Under the pieces are notes generated by a model. The model searched no databases, was not told where the DNA came from, and was given only the letters and a program-made list of their open reading frames with translations. The translations under genes were made by a program, and so were the position numbers. A stretch of DNA of 64,000 nt from Taudactylus pleione (taxonomy: Eukaryota; Chordata; Amphibia; Anura; Myobatrachidae), in the NCBI GenBank assembly GCA_031769625.1, contig JAUIMM010000001.1, forward strand, positions 1,612,001-1,676,000. The letters are read 5' to 3'. Positions 1 to 10,023 of the stretch are shown here, in pieces. Numbering within the stretch: position 1 is the first letter of the stretch; the number at the start of each line of letters is the position of its first letter.

Positions 1-430
1 CAGAGTACGACGGGCTGTTATTTCACACAGTAGCCGGCGGTTTTGGGGTTTGCAAATTGCTACACATCGGATGCAGTTTGAGGGCCTGATTCAGCAAGGA
101 TCGCAAGAGATTACACATACCTGGCCGCTGCGAGAATATGCTAATGAATGCATACGCACAGCAATCACAACACAAGATGCAGACGCCCAGCACTACATAA
201 AGCCAGCCCACCTCCCTTTACTCTATGCTTGATCAGTACGCAGGCTAGCGAAAACACCGGTAACATCGAGAACCGTTGAACCCATATGCACAACTGTGGT
301 AGCCCTGACCTGCCGCAACTTCCTATGTACATCGAGACGTACGGCGGTACGGTTTACAAACTTCATATTGAGACTGTGGTTCATACTTGCCTACATTCAG
401 CTGAATGTCTGAGCACAGCGGGGGGGGGGT

Positions 431-1063
431 GTCCGGGTTATGAAGCGGCAGTGGGGGCGGGGCCACGCATTCGCTTCATTATGGCTCCACCCCCTCTTCA
501 CAATGCTGAAAATATTGGCATTTGGAAGCAGGGGGCGGGGCCACGATGACGCGATTCAGCATGAATCGCGTCACTGGCCCCCTCCACTGTGGGGGTTTCT
601 GTAAGTAACGTGGGGGTCGGGCGGCAGCTGGGAGGCTTGCCTGGCTTTCCAGGGGGTCGGGAGCAGCACCCGATATTCGGGAAGCTCCCGACCAAATCGG
701 GAGGGTAGGCAAGCCTCCTGTGGTTTAGTAAGATTCCCGCAAAATCTCTTGTTGGGAGATACCAGACATCCTTCTCCCAAACTGCACATGGCTTGTTTGT
801 ATGTTTCCTAATATTCTTCTATTTCAATATTTTGCAGGCTTGCCCACCCTCCCGATTTGGCCGGGAGCCTCCCGATTTTCAGATGCCGCTCCCGGCCTCC
901 CGGTAGCCAGCAACCCTCCCGGCCTTCCCCCAGAATAAACTAAAAAACCCAGCAGCGAGGGTGCCGGTGACGTGATTCTCGCTGAATCGCGTCATCATGG
1001 CCACGCCCCCTGCTTCACAATGCCGAAAATAACAGCATTGTGAAGCGGGGGTGGGGTCACGAT
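431..1063. mobile_element. Hairpin-ended nonautonomous repeat, unclassified
   Basis: A repeat with a hairpin near each side. At 472-545 and 993-1063 a short arm reading toward GCTTCACAATGC is followed by its inverted copy ending in a GGGGC-rich tract and CACGATGAC. A dyad at 548-572 has arms GACGCGATTCA and TGAATCGCGTC around a 3-base spacer. A related hairpin sits in intron 2 of the gene (about 16395-16485), so this is a dispersed family. It abuts the broken end of the retroviral pol and probably marks where the rest of the provirus was lost. I cannot assign it to a named family. Confidence 0.55.
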
Positions 1064-1576
1064 GACAGGATCATGTGCATCCTGAGGCACATATGGTAAA
1101 TATGTTGCTGGGTTTAACGTACTGCACCGTTTAATGGTGATGCTTGCAGGTGTTATTAGAGCTAGTTCCCATTTTGTGAACCTAGCTGAGGAAACATGTC
1201 TGGTTTGGGCAGAATTCAGCAAAGCAGATACAGCATGGGGAGTATAAACAATCATTTCATGGCCTAATACTAAATCATCACTCTTACTGACCAATAGAGC
1301 AGTTGCTGCTACACTTCTTAAACACGTTGGGAGTGATCTTACCACAGTGTCCAATTGTGCACTGTAGTATGCTACGGGCCTACTGGCATCACCATGTTTT
1401 TGTGTGAGGACACCTGCTGTGCAACCGTCAGCTTCCGTACAATATAAATCAAAAGGTTTTTCATAATCAGGTATTCCCAATGCAGGTGCTCTTGTCAGAC
1501 TATTCTTAAGATTAAGGAAAGCCTGCTATGTTTCCTCTGTGTGTATGACACGATCGGGCTTTGAGGAAGAGACTAA
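1064..1576 (-). pseudogene. Retroviral pol remnant: connection domain and start of RNase H (copy A)
   Basis: The minus-strand reading frame shows the retroviral connection/RNase H entry: a PFDLYC strand followed by an acidic stretch, then VAYYSAQL, an alanine-rich helix and a KWEL segment. The frame then runs into the hairpin repeat at 1063, so the catalytic remainder of RNase H and the integrase are absent. It was originally continuous with the RT thumb at 2118 onward; a serial-hairpin MITE at 1577-2117 now separates them. Confidence 0.8.
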
Positions 1577-2117
1577 GGCCATTATTCAGAGGCGGTCGCA
1601 AGAAGCGATCGCTCTCTCTGAATGAGGGCGGCCGCTTCATTTTTGAAGTGCTGCCTCCTGGTCGATAGTTAAGCTGTGGGTTACTGCCCACAGCTTAATG
1701 ACCGACCAGGTCAATGGTCGCAATTGTGATCACCATCGCGACCATCGGGGCTTGCAACAAGACCCTAAGGTTGGGTCTCGGCAACCGCAAGCCCCAGGGA
1801 GCTTTCTGCTCTGATGGAGTAGGAAGCTCCCCACTGACATCACTGATGATGTCAGTGTGGCCGCCCACAAAACGGTAGGCATTCCTTTATTAATGCCTCC
1901 ATTTTGGAAACCACCCCCCCGGCCCACCAACAAAACAGGGCGAGCTGTCGATCAAAATTGACAGCTGCCCCTTTTGTAGCAAGCTCCGGAGTGAGAGAGT
2001 TTCTCTCTCACTCCGGGAGCTTGCGCACGCGCAGTGCGGCCGCTGTGCGTGCTCAGGGATACCCATCGACCCGGTTGTGAGCACATAGGTGCTTGTGACC
2101 GGGTCTGAATGAGACCC
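1577..2117 (+). mobile_element. Serial-hairpin MITE inserted in pol (copy A)
   Basis: The element is 541 bp and flanked by TAA at 1574-1576 and 2118-2120, a 3-bp target duplication as made by PIF/Harbinger transposases. Its ends are GGCCATTATTCAGA and the inverse of GGGTCTCATTCAGA. The interior is a chain of hairpins: a terminal palindrome, AAGCTGTGGGT/ACCCACAGCTT-type arms, a CCATCGCGACCATCG segment, CACTGACATCA/TGATGTCAGTG, and arms around CTCTCACTCCGGGAG. The orientation matches the element at 38109. No protein is encoded, so mobility would need a transposase from elsewhere. Confidence 0.85.
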
Positions 2118-2432
2118 TAAGTCCCGTAATGGTAAAGCCAAAATAGAAAAACCTGGGATCCACATTCTGCAGTATCCACACATTCCCAAGAAGGTATGGA
2201 TTTGCTGTTGGTTCTGAGGCAGTGTCATGGTCTGTATGGCCTGGATTCTGTCAGTAGTCAGATGTCGTAATCCCTGTGTTAGACAGTGTCCTAAGTATTT
2301 AACCCAGGACTGGCATGGCTGTAGTTTGTCCTTAGCAACTTTGTGTCCTGTTTGCGAGAGATGAAGCAATAAAAGTTTAGCATCATTTAAACGACATAAA
2401 CGAACCAGAACACAACAACAAATCATCCACAT
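2118..2432 (-). pseudogene. Reverse transcriptase thumb remnant (copy A)
   Basis: This minus-strand frame continues RT after the YVDD active site, but in a different frame from the RT core. It shows a helix with LLLHLSQTGHKV, then WVKYLGH, and the FLGMCGYCRMWIPGF-type segment typical of the retroviral RT thumb/connection. It stops where the MITE enters at 2117. The frame offset from the core at 2383 indicates a frameshift near 2390-2430 shared with copy B. Confidence 0.85.
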
Positions 2433-2775
2433 ACTGTATTAGAACAGATCCATTGGCAGGTTGAAAAGGTTGTAAACAGTTGTGTAAGGCGTGGGAGAAG
2501 ATACTGGGGCTGTCTATGAAGCCCTGGGGCAATCGTGTCCATGTGTATTGTACCCCCCTGTATGTAAATGCAAATAGGTACTGACAGTGAGGATGAAGAG
2601 GGACAGAGAAGAAGGCAGAGCGGAGGTCAATGACAGTAAAATGGGTTGCATTTGGTGGGATCTGCATAAGAATGACAGCTGGATTCGGCACTACAGGGAA
2701 TTGGCTCTCTACTACCTTATTAACCCCTCTAAGGTCCTGTACCAGCCTATAACCCCTCCCACCACTCTTTTTCAC
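2383..2775 (-). pseudogene. Reverse transcriptase palm and fingers (copy A)
   Basis: This is the core of retroviral RT, an RNA-directed DNA polymerase. Visible motifs in order are YRLVQDLRGVN, FTVIDLRSAFFSVPL (first catalytic Asp), LPQGFIDSP and the catalytic YVDD. The frame is open for about 130 codons and is offset from the protease/RT-N-terminus segment upstream and from the thumb downstream, so the enzyme cannot be made intact. Copy B differs at scattered positions, for example DLRSAFF against DLCSAFF. Confidence 0.9.
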
Positions 2776-3383
2776 AGGAAAGACTTTTGGCTACACTCGC
2801 TGTACGGACTAAAATTCCCTGTTGTGCTTATCTCTACCTCCTGTTTTAGTGGGTACTGGGGAATTTTTGGAGCTTGCCTACCACTTTTTAGATTTACCAT
2901 TATTGGAGCTACATTTGCCATCAACCCAGTGTCCTGTCCATCTTTGGTCCAAAGTGAACCTGGTATTTGAGATAACATCTGCTCTACCTGAGATGGATTC
3001 TTATCTGGAACAGTAGAGTGAAACATTAACCTTTGGGGAGTGTCTAATATATCCCTCACCTCGTGCACAACTCTCTCTGGGATATCTAGAAATATACCAT
3101 CAGTGGTACAATAAATGACACATCCCATTTTACATAACAAATCCCTTCCCAGTAGGTTAGTAGGGGCCGCTGCTGCCAGGAGAAAGGAATGCCTGGTATG
3201 CAATGGACCGATAGTAGCCTCTGCAGATTTGGTTAAAAGATAATGTTGCACTTTACCCATTACACCCATTGCTGGTACTGTTTTACTGGTCACCTGTAAA
3301 TTAGATGGAGATTTTATCACTGATCTGGTCGCCCCTGTGTCTACAAGAAAAGAATGTGTAGTACCAGCTACATCAACTATCAT
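2772..3383 (-). pseudogene. Retroviral protease and N-terminus of RT (copy A)
   Basis: Aspartic protease of the retroviral type. The active-site motif LVDTGAT lies near residue 13 of the open frame, and the conserved NLLGRDLL helix about 65 residues later. After a linker the frame enters the RT N-terminus (VNLKSGRQAPKIPQYPLKQE region) and then terminates. In a live virus this protease would cut Gag-Pol. Here a frameshift near 2775 separates it from the RT core. Confidence 0.9.
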
Positions 3384-3594
3384 TACAGGTTCTTCTCTAG
3401 TACCCCCAGTTAACCTGACTGGCTGTAGACTACAGGTGTGACCTGACCCCTAGAGCTGACTATCTTCTTCCAGCATAGCATTCACTGCTGCGATGTGAGC
3501 AGGTGATGGCTGGAATTGTCCTGACTGCTGTGGGTGCCCCTTCTGTGGGTATCTCATGTGTTTCCTGGTTTGGTATTTCCCACTTTCTGGCCTT

Positions 3595-5153
3595 ACAGAA
3601 CTTACTTATGTGGTCCTCCTTGTTACATCTATAACACCTTCGTGGTTGACGTGTTGTGAAAGGTTGTTGTTGTGTGGGTTGGGGAATGAGGAAAGTTGTG
3701 TTTGTGTATAGGGATAAGGGTTTGGAGGTTGTGTGGGATGAGTGTATTGTGGCTGAGTGTGGTAAGAGTGCTGCAGTGTTATTTGCATTCCTTCCAGAGC
3801 TTGAATACTAACAGCCATTAGTTTCTCTGCATTTCTCTCTTCCTAAAGATGTTTTTGTCATGTTCAATTGCAGATTCCCTGAGTGTGTCTACCGTAACTC
3901 CCCTCCAACCAGGAAGTGAGGTCTGAACCCTGGCCTTTAGAGTGTCTTTAAGACCATCCATAAGCACTGTGATTGTCATTTCCCTGTGATGGGTGTTGTC
4001 TTTTATGTCCTCTATACCTGTGTATTGAGTAATAGTCTGCAGCGCTCTGATAAAATAATCTGCTTGCAGACTCACTCTCTTTCTGTTTAATCGTGAAGAT
4101 TTTACTCCAGTTAACAATTAATGGGAAAAATACAGCCAATTGGGTAACAATATGGGTTATATCGTCTTGATTACCATCATCAGTTATGGGACTATCTCCA
4201 TCCAATACACAGGCCGTGATAAACTTTTTCACGTTGGTATTGTGTGGAAGACAAGCCCGTAATACCACTCGCCAATCTTTATTGGTTTGCTCATGAGCAT
4301 TACCCAAATCCTTTACAAATCTCTGGCACTTTGCTAGTTCTTTCCTAGGGTCAGGGAAATCTGTCATTATGGAACGTAGTTCTGCTCTTGTCCATGGACA
4401 ATGCGTCGCTACATCCCTTGTGGCCACTACACCATGTGCATCCGGATTCCCATTGGGAACGGTTATTGTCTGGATGGGATGGATGACTGCCACACTGCTG
4501 CCTTTGACCTTACTACCTGTTTGAGGGTTCAGCCTACTGCTACTATGTATGGTATTAGTAATCTCCGCTACTGTTACAGCGGGTGTTAATACTTCCTGCA
4601 CTGGTTGGGCTACCTCCATTTCTGGTACTAGCGGGGCAGCTACCTGTGCTTGCTGTGGTAGTCCATTTAACATTTGTGCAACATGTGAAAGAGCGGACAT
4701 CCCAACAGGTTCATCATCTGCATCATAAACATGTTCCTTTTAGTTACTTAGAAGAGGGTACAAGTTACTTGTTACATTTTTATGATTTTTGAGATCGACT
4801 GTACCTTCACCCCCATCTGCATAGGGCGGTGGTGGTGCTCGTGCGCTACTAACATTACCTTCTGCAATGCTACCTCGCTGTGCGTGCGCACTACTTTGCA
4901 GTGTGCACGCAATGCTATTTGCATGCACGCTCCCTTGCGTCATGCGTGCAACGCTAGTTTGCATCGCGTGCACACCACTAAGCCACATGTCCCCCTCGTG
5001 CTGCCACAACTTCAAGCAATCATTAAACTTTACCCTTTTCTTCAGAGACTTCACTAAACATATACTGTCTCTGAGATTGTTCAGAACCTCTGAATCAAAG
5101 CTACCAATCTTAGGAAAAGGTGTTCTACATTTCTTGGTCATTTTGACCCACAT
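3595..5153 (-). pseudogene. Retroviral gag, broken (copy A)
   Basis: The start at 5153 opens a matrix-like region that includes an APPPPYADGG stretch, a PPPY late-budding motif. A capsid-like region follows (ATHCPWTRAELRSIM, then FPDPRKEL), then a nucleocapsid segment with one CCHC knuckle (CYRCNKEDHISKFC, 3595-3636). Breaks seen: a TAA at 4740-4742 that copy B lacks (TAT there), a frameshift near 4100, a stop near 3818 and another frame change before the knuckle. The last three are shared with copy B. Confidence 0.88.
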
Positions 5154-6056
5154 GTCGCAGTAGAGAATTTCAATTGGTGAACGTTTTTCAGTGAGCTACG
5201 TTCATGCACTCCCTCCCGTTATTCACAGCAGACCTGGCGTTAGTCGACTTGTATAATGAGGAGCAGAATAACCACCTATTGAAAATTATTCTACCTGCGA
5301 TGATATTAACTCAAGCTTCCGTCGCTCGCTTCCTTTGAGTTTACTCCCACTGGTAGCATCTAGAAGTTCCAATAACTCCTAACCTTGCCAGCAGTTTCAC
5401 TCCCACGACAACCCACTTCACAATCACGATTTATATAACCATGTGGTTTGATTGCTTTGCCCAAAGAACCTAACTGGTCAATGGACTTTGTGATTAATGG
5501 GTGACGGACCAAGAAACCCCTTAGTTTCTTGATAACCACAATGTACCTGCTTTGTACACTGGCCCAGTAGTTTGTACCTACCGAGTTTATACTGAGGTTT
5601 AACAGACAGTAACCTCCACTATTTTGGCTTAACAGACAGTAGCCTTTACAATCACAACATTTCAATTTACATACACCTTTTCTGCGCAGAAAATAGAACC
5701 TTTTCTCTTAATATGGCAGTACAATACAGAGGTTTAACAAGCAATCATGCTATGCATATAATGACTGTTTCAACACGTGGCAGCATTACAGGAAATATGT
5801 GTACGCTATTGTGCGACTTCCCCTTTTAACACAAAACTTTATCAACGAAGGAAAACAAACTTTTTCCTTCCTTGTCTCTGGATTCTAATCAGCGCTCCTT
5901 GAACTCACACAATAACGGATAGCGGTCTCTCAGCATAAAGTGGTAGCAGGTTTTCGAAGGCAATGCGTTCTTTCCTGCGTATGGCGCCTCCACCCTTTGC
6001 TGAGGGATCGATAACCGTGTATTATCATGTAAATTGGCAGCATGATCACACTCTAT

Positions 6057-6065
6057 GAGCCCCCA
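6057..6065 (-). other. Putative primer-binding site, tRNA-Pro-like (copy A)
   Basis: Read on the minus strand, this is TGGGGGCTC, equal to the first nine bases of the primer site used by tRNA-Pro-primed retroviruses; the match decays afterwards. It follows a CA dinucleotide (6071-6070) by four bases, as expected just inside a 5' LTR. Nine bases is a short match, so the call is tentative. The same sequence is at 51700-51708. Confidence 0.5.
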
Positions 6066-6069
6066 ACTA

Positions 6070-6990
6070 TGAATTCCTATTTAGCCTCTATACCCTAAAG
6101 TCGCTGTTTAGCGTTGTGTACACATATGAAATAATTGCTTTCCAGACTTTGAGTGTGGTTCTAAAGCACAAAAGTTATTATTCACATAAAAGCATATAGT
6201 TACACGCCTTGATCTATAATACAATTAGCGCAAAGGTTATACAAAATACAAGCTACAGTCGAAACATACGCATGCGCTCTGGATCCAGATTTCCCGGCAT
6301 CAACTATGCAACCTACATCAACAGAAAAAGAAAGATGACTAACTACCAGTTCTAGAGTGCTTGCATATAAACCCTTGCAGAGATAGGCAATAGAATAGAA
6401 CAAGTTGGCATAATCCCATTGGTTCTTCTTCCTGGTTCTTCTGTTACGATACAGTTCATAGGTCAGTTCGTATTGTAATAGTTCAGCCCTCCAACAGCTC
6501 TTTGTGTGTGTTTTCCCGCTGAAGAACAAGTCTAAACTGGCTAATAAACATTACATTACAGAGTACATTTCAATGCCTATCTCTCCATGATCTATAATCC
6601 GCAGACGCATGTTGCGATCTCCTTGCCGATGGAACCGGAATTCTGCAAATAAACAGTGGTTTAGAATGGCACCAAACGTCATCTGCTTATCATATACTAA
6701 ACCTTAGATACCAAATATATGTATTTCACAATAGACTTGATAACGTATAAAACCTCCAATATTAATGTTAGGGAACCTTTCTTCTTCCTGGTTCTGACTG
6801 TAAATGAGGCCCAGAATAATTAAGCAGCTGTGTGACTGTCCTGTCTAATATAGTTTACAAACGAAATTCAACTGTTTACTTCACTACATCTAACTGCACA
6901 TGGAGACCTCTGAGGCAGTATAATGGGTACAGATAGTGAGGGATACCAGACCCTCCAACATGACCCCTTCCACAAGGTACAAAACGCTCT
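6070..6990 (-). repeat. Putative 5' LTR of the provirus (copy A)
   Basis: Positioned by the primer-site match: on the minus strand the LTR would end in CA at 6071-6070. A TATA-like TTTATATG lies on the minus strand near 6363-6370. No second LTR is present to define the outer edge, and I found no canonical AATAAA on the minus strand, so the far boundary near 6.9-7.0 kb is a guess. Confidence 0.4.
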
Positions 6991-7011
6991 GCACATGGAC
7001 TTCCCACTTCA

Positions 7012-7090
7012 TTTATGATTGCAGTCACCTGTGATGAACTAATTAAGTAATGATAAGGATATTTCTAACACAGATGACTGCAATCATAAA
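7012..7090. repeat. 22-bp-arm hairpin (copy A)
   Basis: TTTATGATTGCAGTCACC begins a 22-base arm at 7012; the inverted copy ends at 7090 with one mismatch. The spacer is about 35 bases. It lies between the LTR and the hAT element and is identical in layout at 52655-52733. It is probably the remains of a small fold-back element. Confidence 0.7.
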
Positions 7091-7841
7091 CCAAGTGTGT
7101 GAGTCTCTCCTCTCTCTATCTGCCCCTATGTTGTCCCCACATTCCCCAAAGTGTTCTCCAGCCCAGACTGTCACCCTTCCCCTAGTGTCCGCCCTCTCCT
7201 ACTATATAGTAAGGGTGTGCACCGGCCACTTTTCGTGTTTTGTGATTTGGTTTTGGATCTGGATCTTTCTTTGTGTTTTGGATCTGGATTGGTTTTGCCT
7301 AAACCACCCTTCCGTGTTTTGGGTTCTGGGTTTTGTGTTTTAGATCTGTATTTTTTTTTTAAAAAAAGCATAAAAACAGCTAAAATAACAGAATTTGTGT
7401 GTTTTTCTGCTCCTATGCTAATATTAACCTCAATAACCTTAATTTCCACTCATTTCCAGTCTATTCTGAATACCTCACAATAGTGTTTTTATATCCAAAA
7501 GGTTGCACCGAGGTAGCTGGATGACTATGCTAAGAGATACGAGTGGGCGGCACAAACACGTGGTCCATCTAGGAGTGACACTGCAGTGGCAGACAGGATG
7601 GCAGTTTGAAAAACTAGGCCCCAAACAGTACATAATTCAAAGAAAAAAAAGAGGTGCAAAATGGAATTGTCCTTGGGCCTTCCCACCCACCCTTATGTGG
7701 TATAAACAGGACATGCACACTTTAACAAACCAAACATTTCTGTGCCAGGGTCTGCCACACGACTGTGGCTGAAATGATTGGTTCGTTTGGGCCCCCACAA
7801 AACAAGCTGGCAATTAATCTGTCCCTGCACAAACTGGCTCT

Positions 7842-9978
7842 TCAGTGCGCTTGAGTCAGGTGCATACCCCCTCCTTTGCCTATGTCATAGGTGGATGTAT
7901 AGGCTTGTATGGCCTTTTGCTGCTCCTCCATCCTCTGAAGCATATAGAGGGTTGAGTTCCACCGCGTCACAACCTCTTGCTTCAGGTGATGGCGGGGCAG
8001 GTTCAAGAGTGTTTGCTGGCGCTCCAGTCTTCGGCACGCAGTCGCTGAATGGCGAAAGTGGCCAGAAATTTTTCGGGCCACCCAAAGCGTCTCCTGCACG
8101 CCCCTGTCGCTTTTCAGAAAATTCTGCACCACCAACTTTATTGTGTGAGCAAAACATGGGACGTGATGGAATTTGCCCAGATGTAATGCCCGCACAATAT
8201 TGGTGGCGTTGTCAGATATCACAAATCCCCAGGAGAGTCTAAGTGGGGTAAGCCACTGGGCGATGATTTCCCTCAGTTTCTCTAAGAGGTTGTCGGCGGT
8301 GTGCCTCTTACTGAAACCGGTGATACACAGCATAGCCTACCTTTGAACGAGCTGGCGTTTCTGAGATGCTGCTACTGGTGACGCTGCTGCTGTTGCTGCG
8401 TAAGGTGATACATCTACCCAGTGGGCTGTCACAGTCATATAGTCCTTAGTCTGCCCTGTTCCACTTGTCCACATGTCCGTGGTTAAGTGGACATTGGGTA
8501 CAACGGCATTTTTCAGGACACTGTGGACACTTTTTCTGATGTTTCTGTACAGTCTCGGTATCGCCTGCCTAGTGAAGTGGAATCTAGACGGGATTTGGAA
8601 CCGGGGACACACTACCTCCATCAATTGTCTAAATCCCACTGCACTAATGGCGGATACCGGACGCACATCTAACACCAACATAGCAGTCAAGGCCTCAGTT
8701 ATACGTTTTGCTTCAGGATGACTGCTGTCGTACTTCATCCTCCTCGCTAAGGACTGTTGGAGGGTCAATTGTTTAGTAAAAGTAGTGGTGTTACTACTTC
8801 CTCTCTGGGATGATGAACGACTCCCAGCAGCAGCAACAGCAGCAGCGGCAGCAGGAGGCGTAGCAATGCAGGATCCTCCGGAGGAATCCCGGATAGGAGA
8901 GTCAGTCATGCCAGTGACATGGCCTGCAGGACTACTTCCGATCCTGACTAAGGAGGAAATTGACGAGGAGGGAGTTGACGGTGTGGTTTGCAGGCACTTG
9001 GATACAACAGGACAACGGGATTTAGGTGTCCCTTGACTGCTTACGGTCTTAGCCAAAGTTTCTGAACTGGACAGTAACTTATTATGACCGCGCTGCAGGT
9101 GCCGTATAAGGGAGGATGTTCCTAGGTGGTTAACGTCCCTACCCCTACTTATTTCACCTTTACATATGGTACATATGGCAAGACAGTTGTTGTCCGGATT
9201 TGGATAGAAATATTGCCAGACCAGAGGTGGAATGTTTGGTCTTCTGCCCAGGCATGCCCGTGATGAGCTTTTTCATCCCACGGACAACAACTGTCTCCCC
9301 CGGAGCCTGATTTAAACAAACCACATCACCATTAGAATCCTCCTCGCCAACTTCCTCCTCAGCCCCAGCTACACCAGTATCCTCATTCTGTTGTACTTCA
9401 ACAGTGACATCTTCAATTTGCATATCAGCAAGTGGACTGTGGGTGCTCCTTTCAGCACTTGCAGGGGGCATGCAAATGGTGGGAAGAGCCACCTCTTCCC
9501 GTCCAGTGCTGGGAAGGTCAGGCATCGCAACCACCACCACACTTGAACTCTCCTTGGGGATTTGTGATATCTTCTTAGAACGCACAGTTCTTCACTGTGC
9601 TTTTGCCAGCTTAACTCTTTTGATTTTTTTAGTGGGAGGAGGGTTTCCATCATCATGTGAAGCTGAACCACTAGTCATGTACATAGGGAAAGACCTTAGC
9701 CATTCCTTGCCACCCTGTGTCGTAAATGGCATATTGGCAAGTTTACGTTTCTCTTCAGATGATTTAAATGTTTTTTTCAAGGTCATTTTCCTGAACTTCT
9801 TTGCCATTTGGGATTGTATGTGCCCTCTACTATGACATTGGGCATCGGCCTTGGCAGACAACGTTGATGGCATGTTATCGTCTATGTCATGACTAGTGGC
9901 AGCAGCTTCAGCACTAGGAGGAAGTGGTTCTTGATCTTTCTCTATTTTATTTTTATCGGAGAAAGTTTGGTCCTCCAT
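7842..9978 (-). pseudogene. hAT transposase with BED zinc finger, broken (copy A)
   Basis: A cut-and-paste transposase of the hAT superfamily. From the N-terminus there are an acidic/basic leader, a BED finger (W-x-YF, then CTIC, then HLQR-x-H; DNA binding), and the RNase H-like catalytic fold with TTDMWTS, an SDNATN segment, CFAHTIKL and TRWNSTLYML. The C-terminal dimerisation domain is not visible before the stop at 7842. Two in-frame stops (after KLAKAQ near 9592, and after QLVQR near 8337) occur in both copies. Copy A alone lacks two bases near 9222, which shifts the frame inside the BED finger. Confidence 0.88.
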
Positions 9979-10023
9979 TTATGTTATATCGATTTGATAT
10001 ATACGGGCGGCTAAGGCGCACAC

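Larger units (their letters stand above)
1064..6990 (-). mobile_element. Endogenous retrovirus, class I-like, 3'-truncated and broken (copy A)
   Basis: On the minus strand, in order, are a putative 5' LTR and tRNA-Pro-like primer site near 6.06 kb, a leader of about 0.9 kb, gag from 5153, a zinc knuckle, protease, reverse transcriptase and the connection/start of RNase H. Integrase, env and a 3' LTR are not seen: coding homology stops near 1064 at an unrelated repeat. The PPPY late motif in gag, the DTGA protease site and YVDD polymerase site suggest a gamma/epsilon-like virus. Several frameshifts and stops shared with copy B show that it was dead before the segmental duplication. The outer LTR edge is not fixed by the sequence. 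Confidence 0.85.

Noticed and set aside
286..549. Short plus-strand frame at the window start
   Set aside because: No homology or splice context; it runs through the hairpin repeat and is mirrored in copy B only because the DNA is duplicated.
995..1063. C-terminal end of the connection/RNase H frame as retroviral protein
   Set aside because: The last residues come from the hairpin repeat, not from pol.
7503..7772. Plus-strand 89-codon frame below the hAT transposase
   Set aside because: Lies in the noncoding 3' part of the transposon on the opposite strand; no recognisable domain.
8337..8345. Tiny 30-nt intron in the hAT transposase around the TAG after QLVQR
   Set aside because: Donor-like GTAGGC and acceptor-like TTTCAG exist, but 30 nt is too short for a vertebrate intron and the frame continues unspliced with good homology, so a nonsense codon is simpler.
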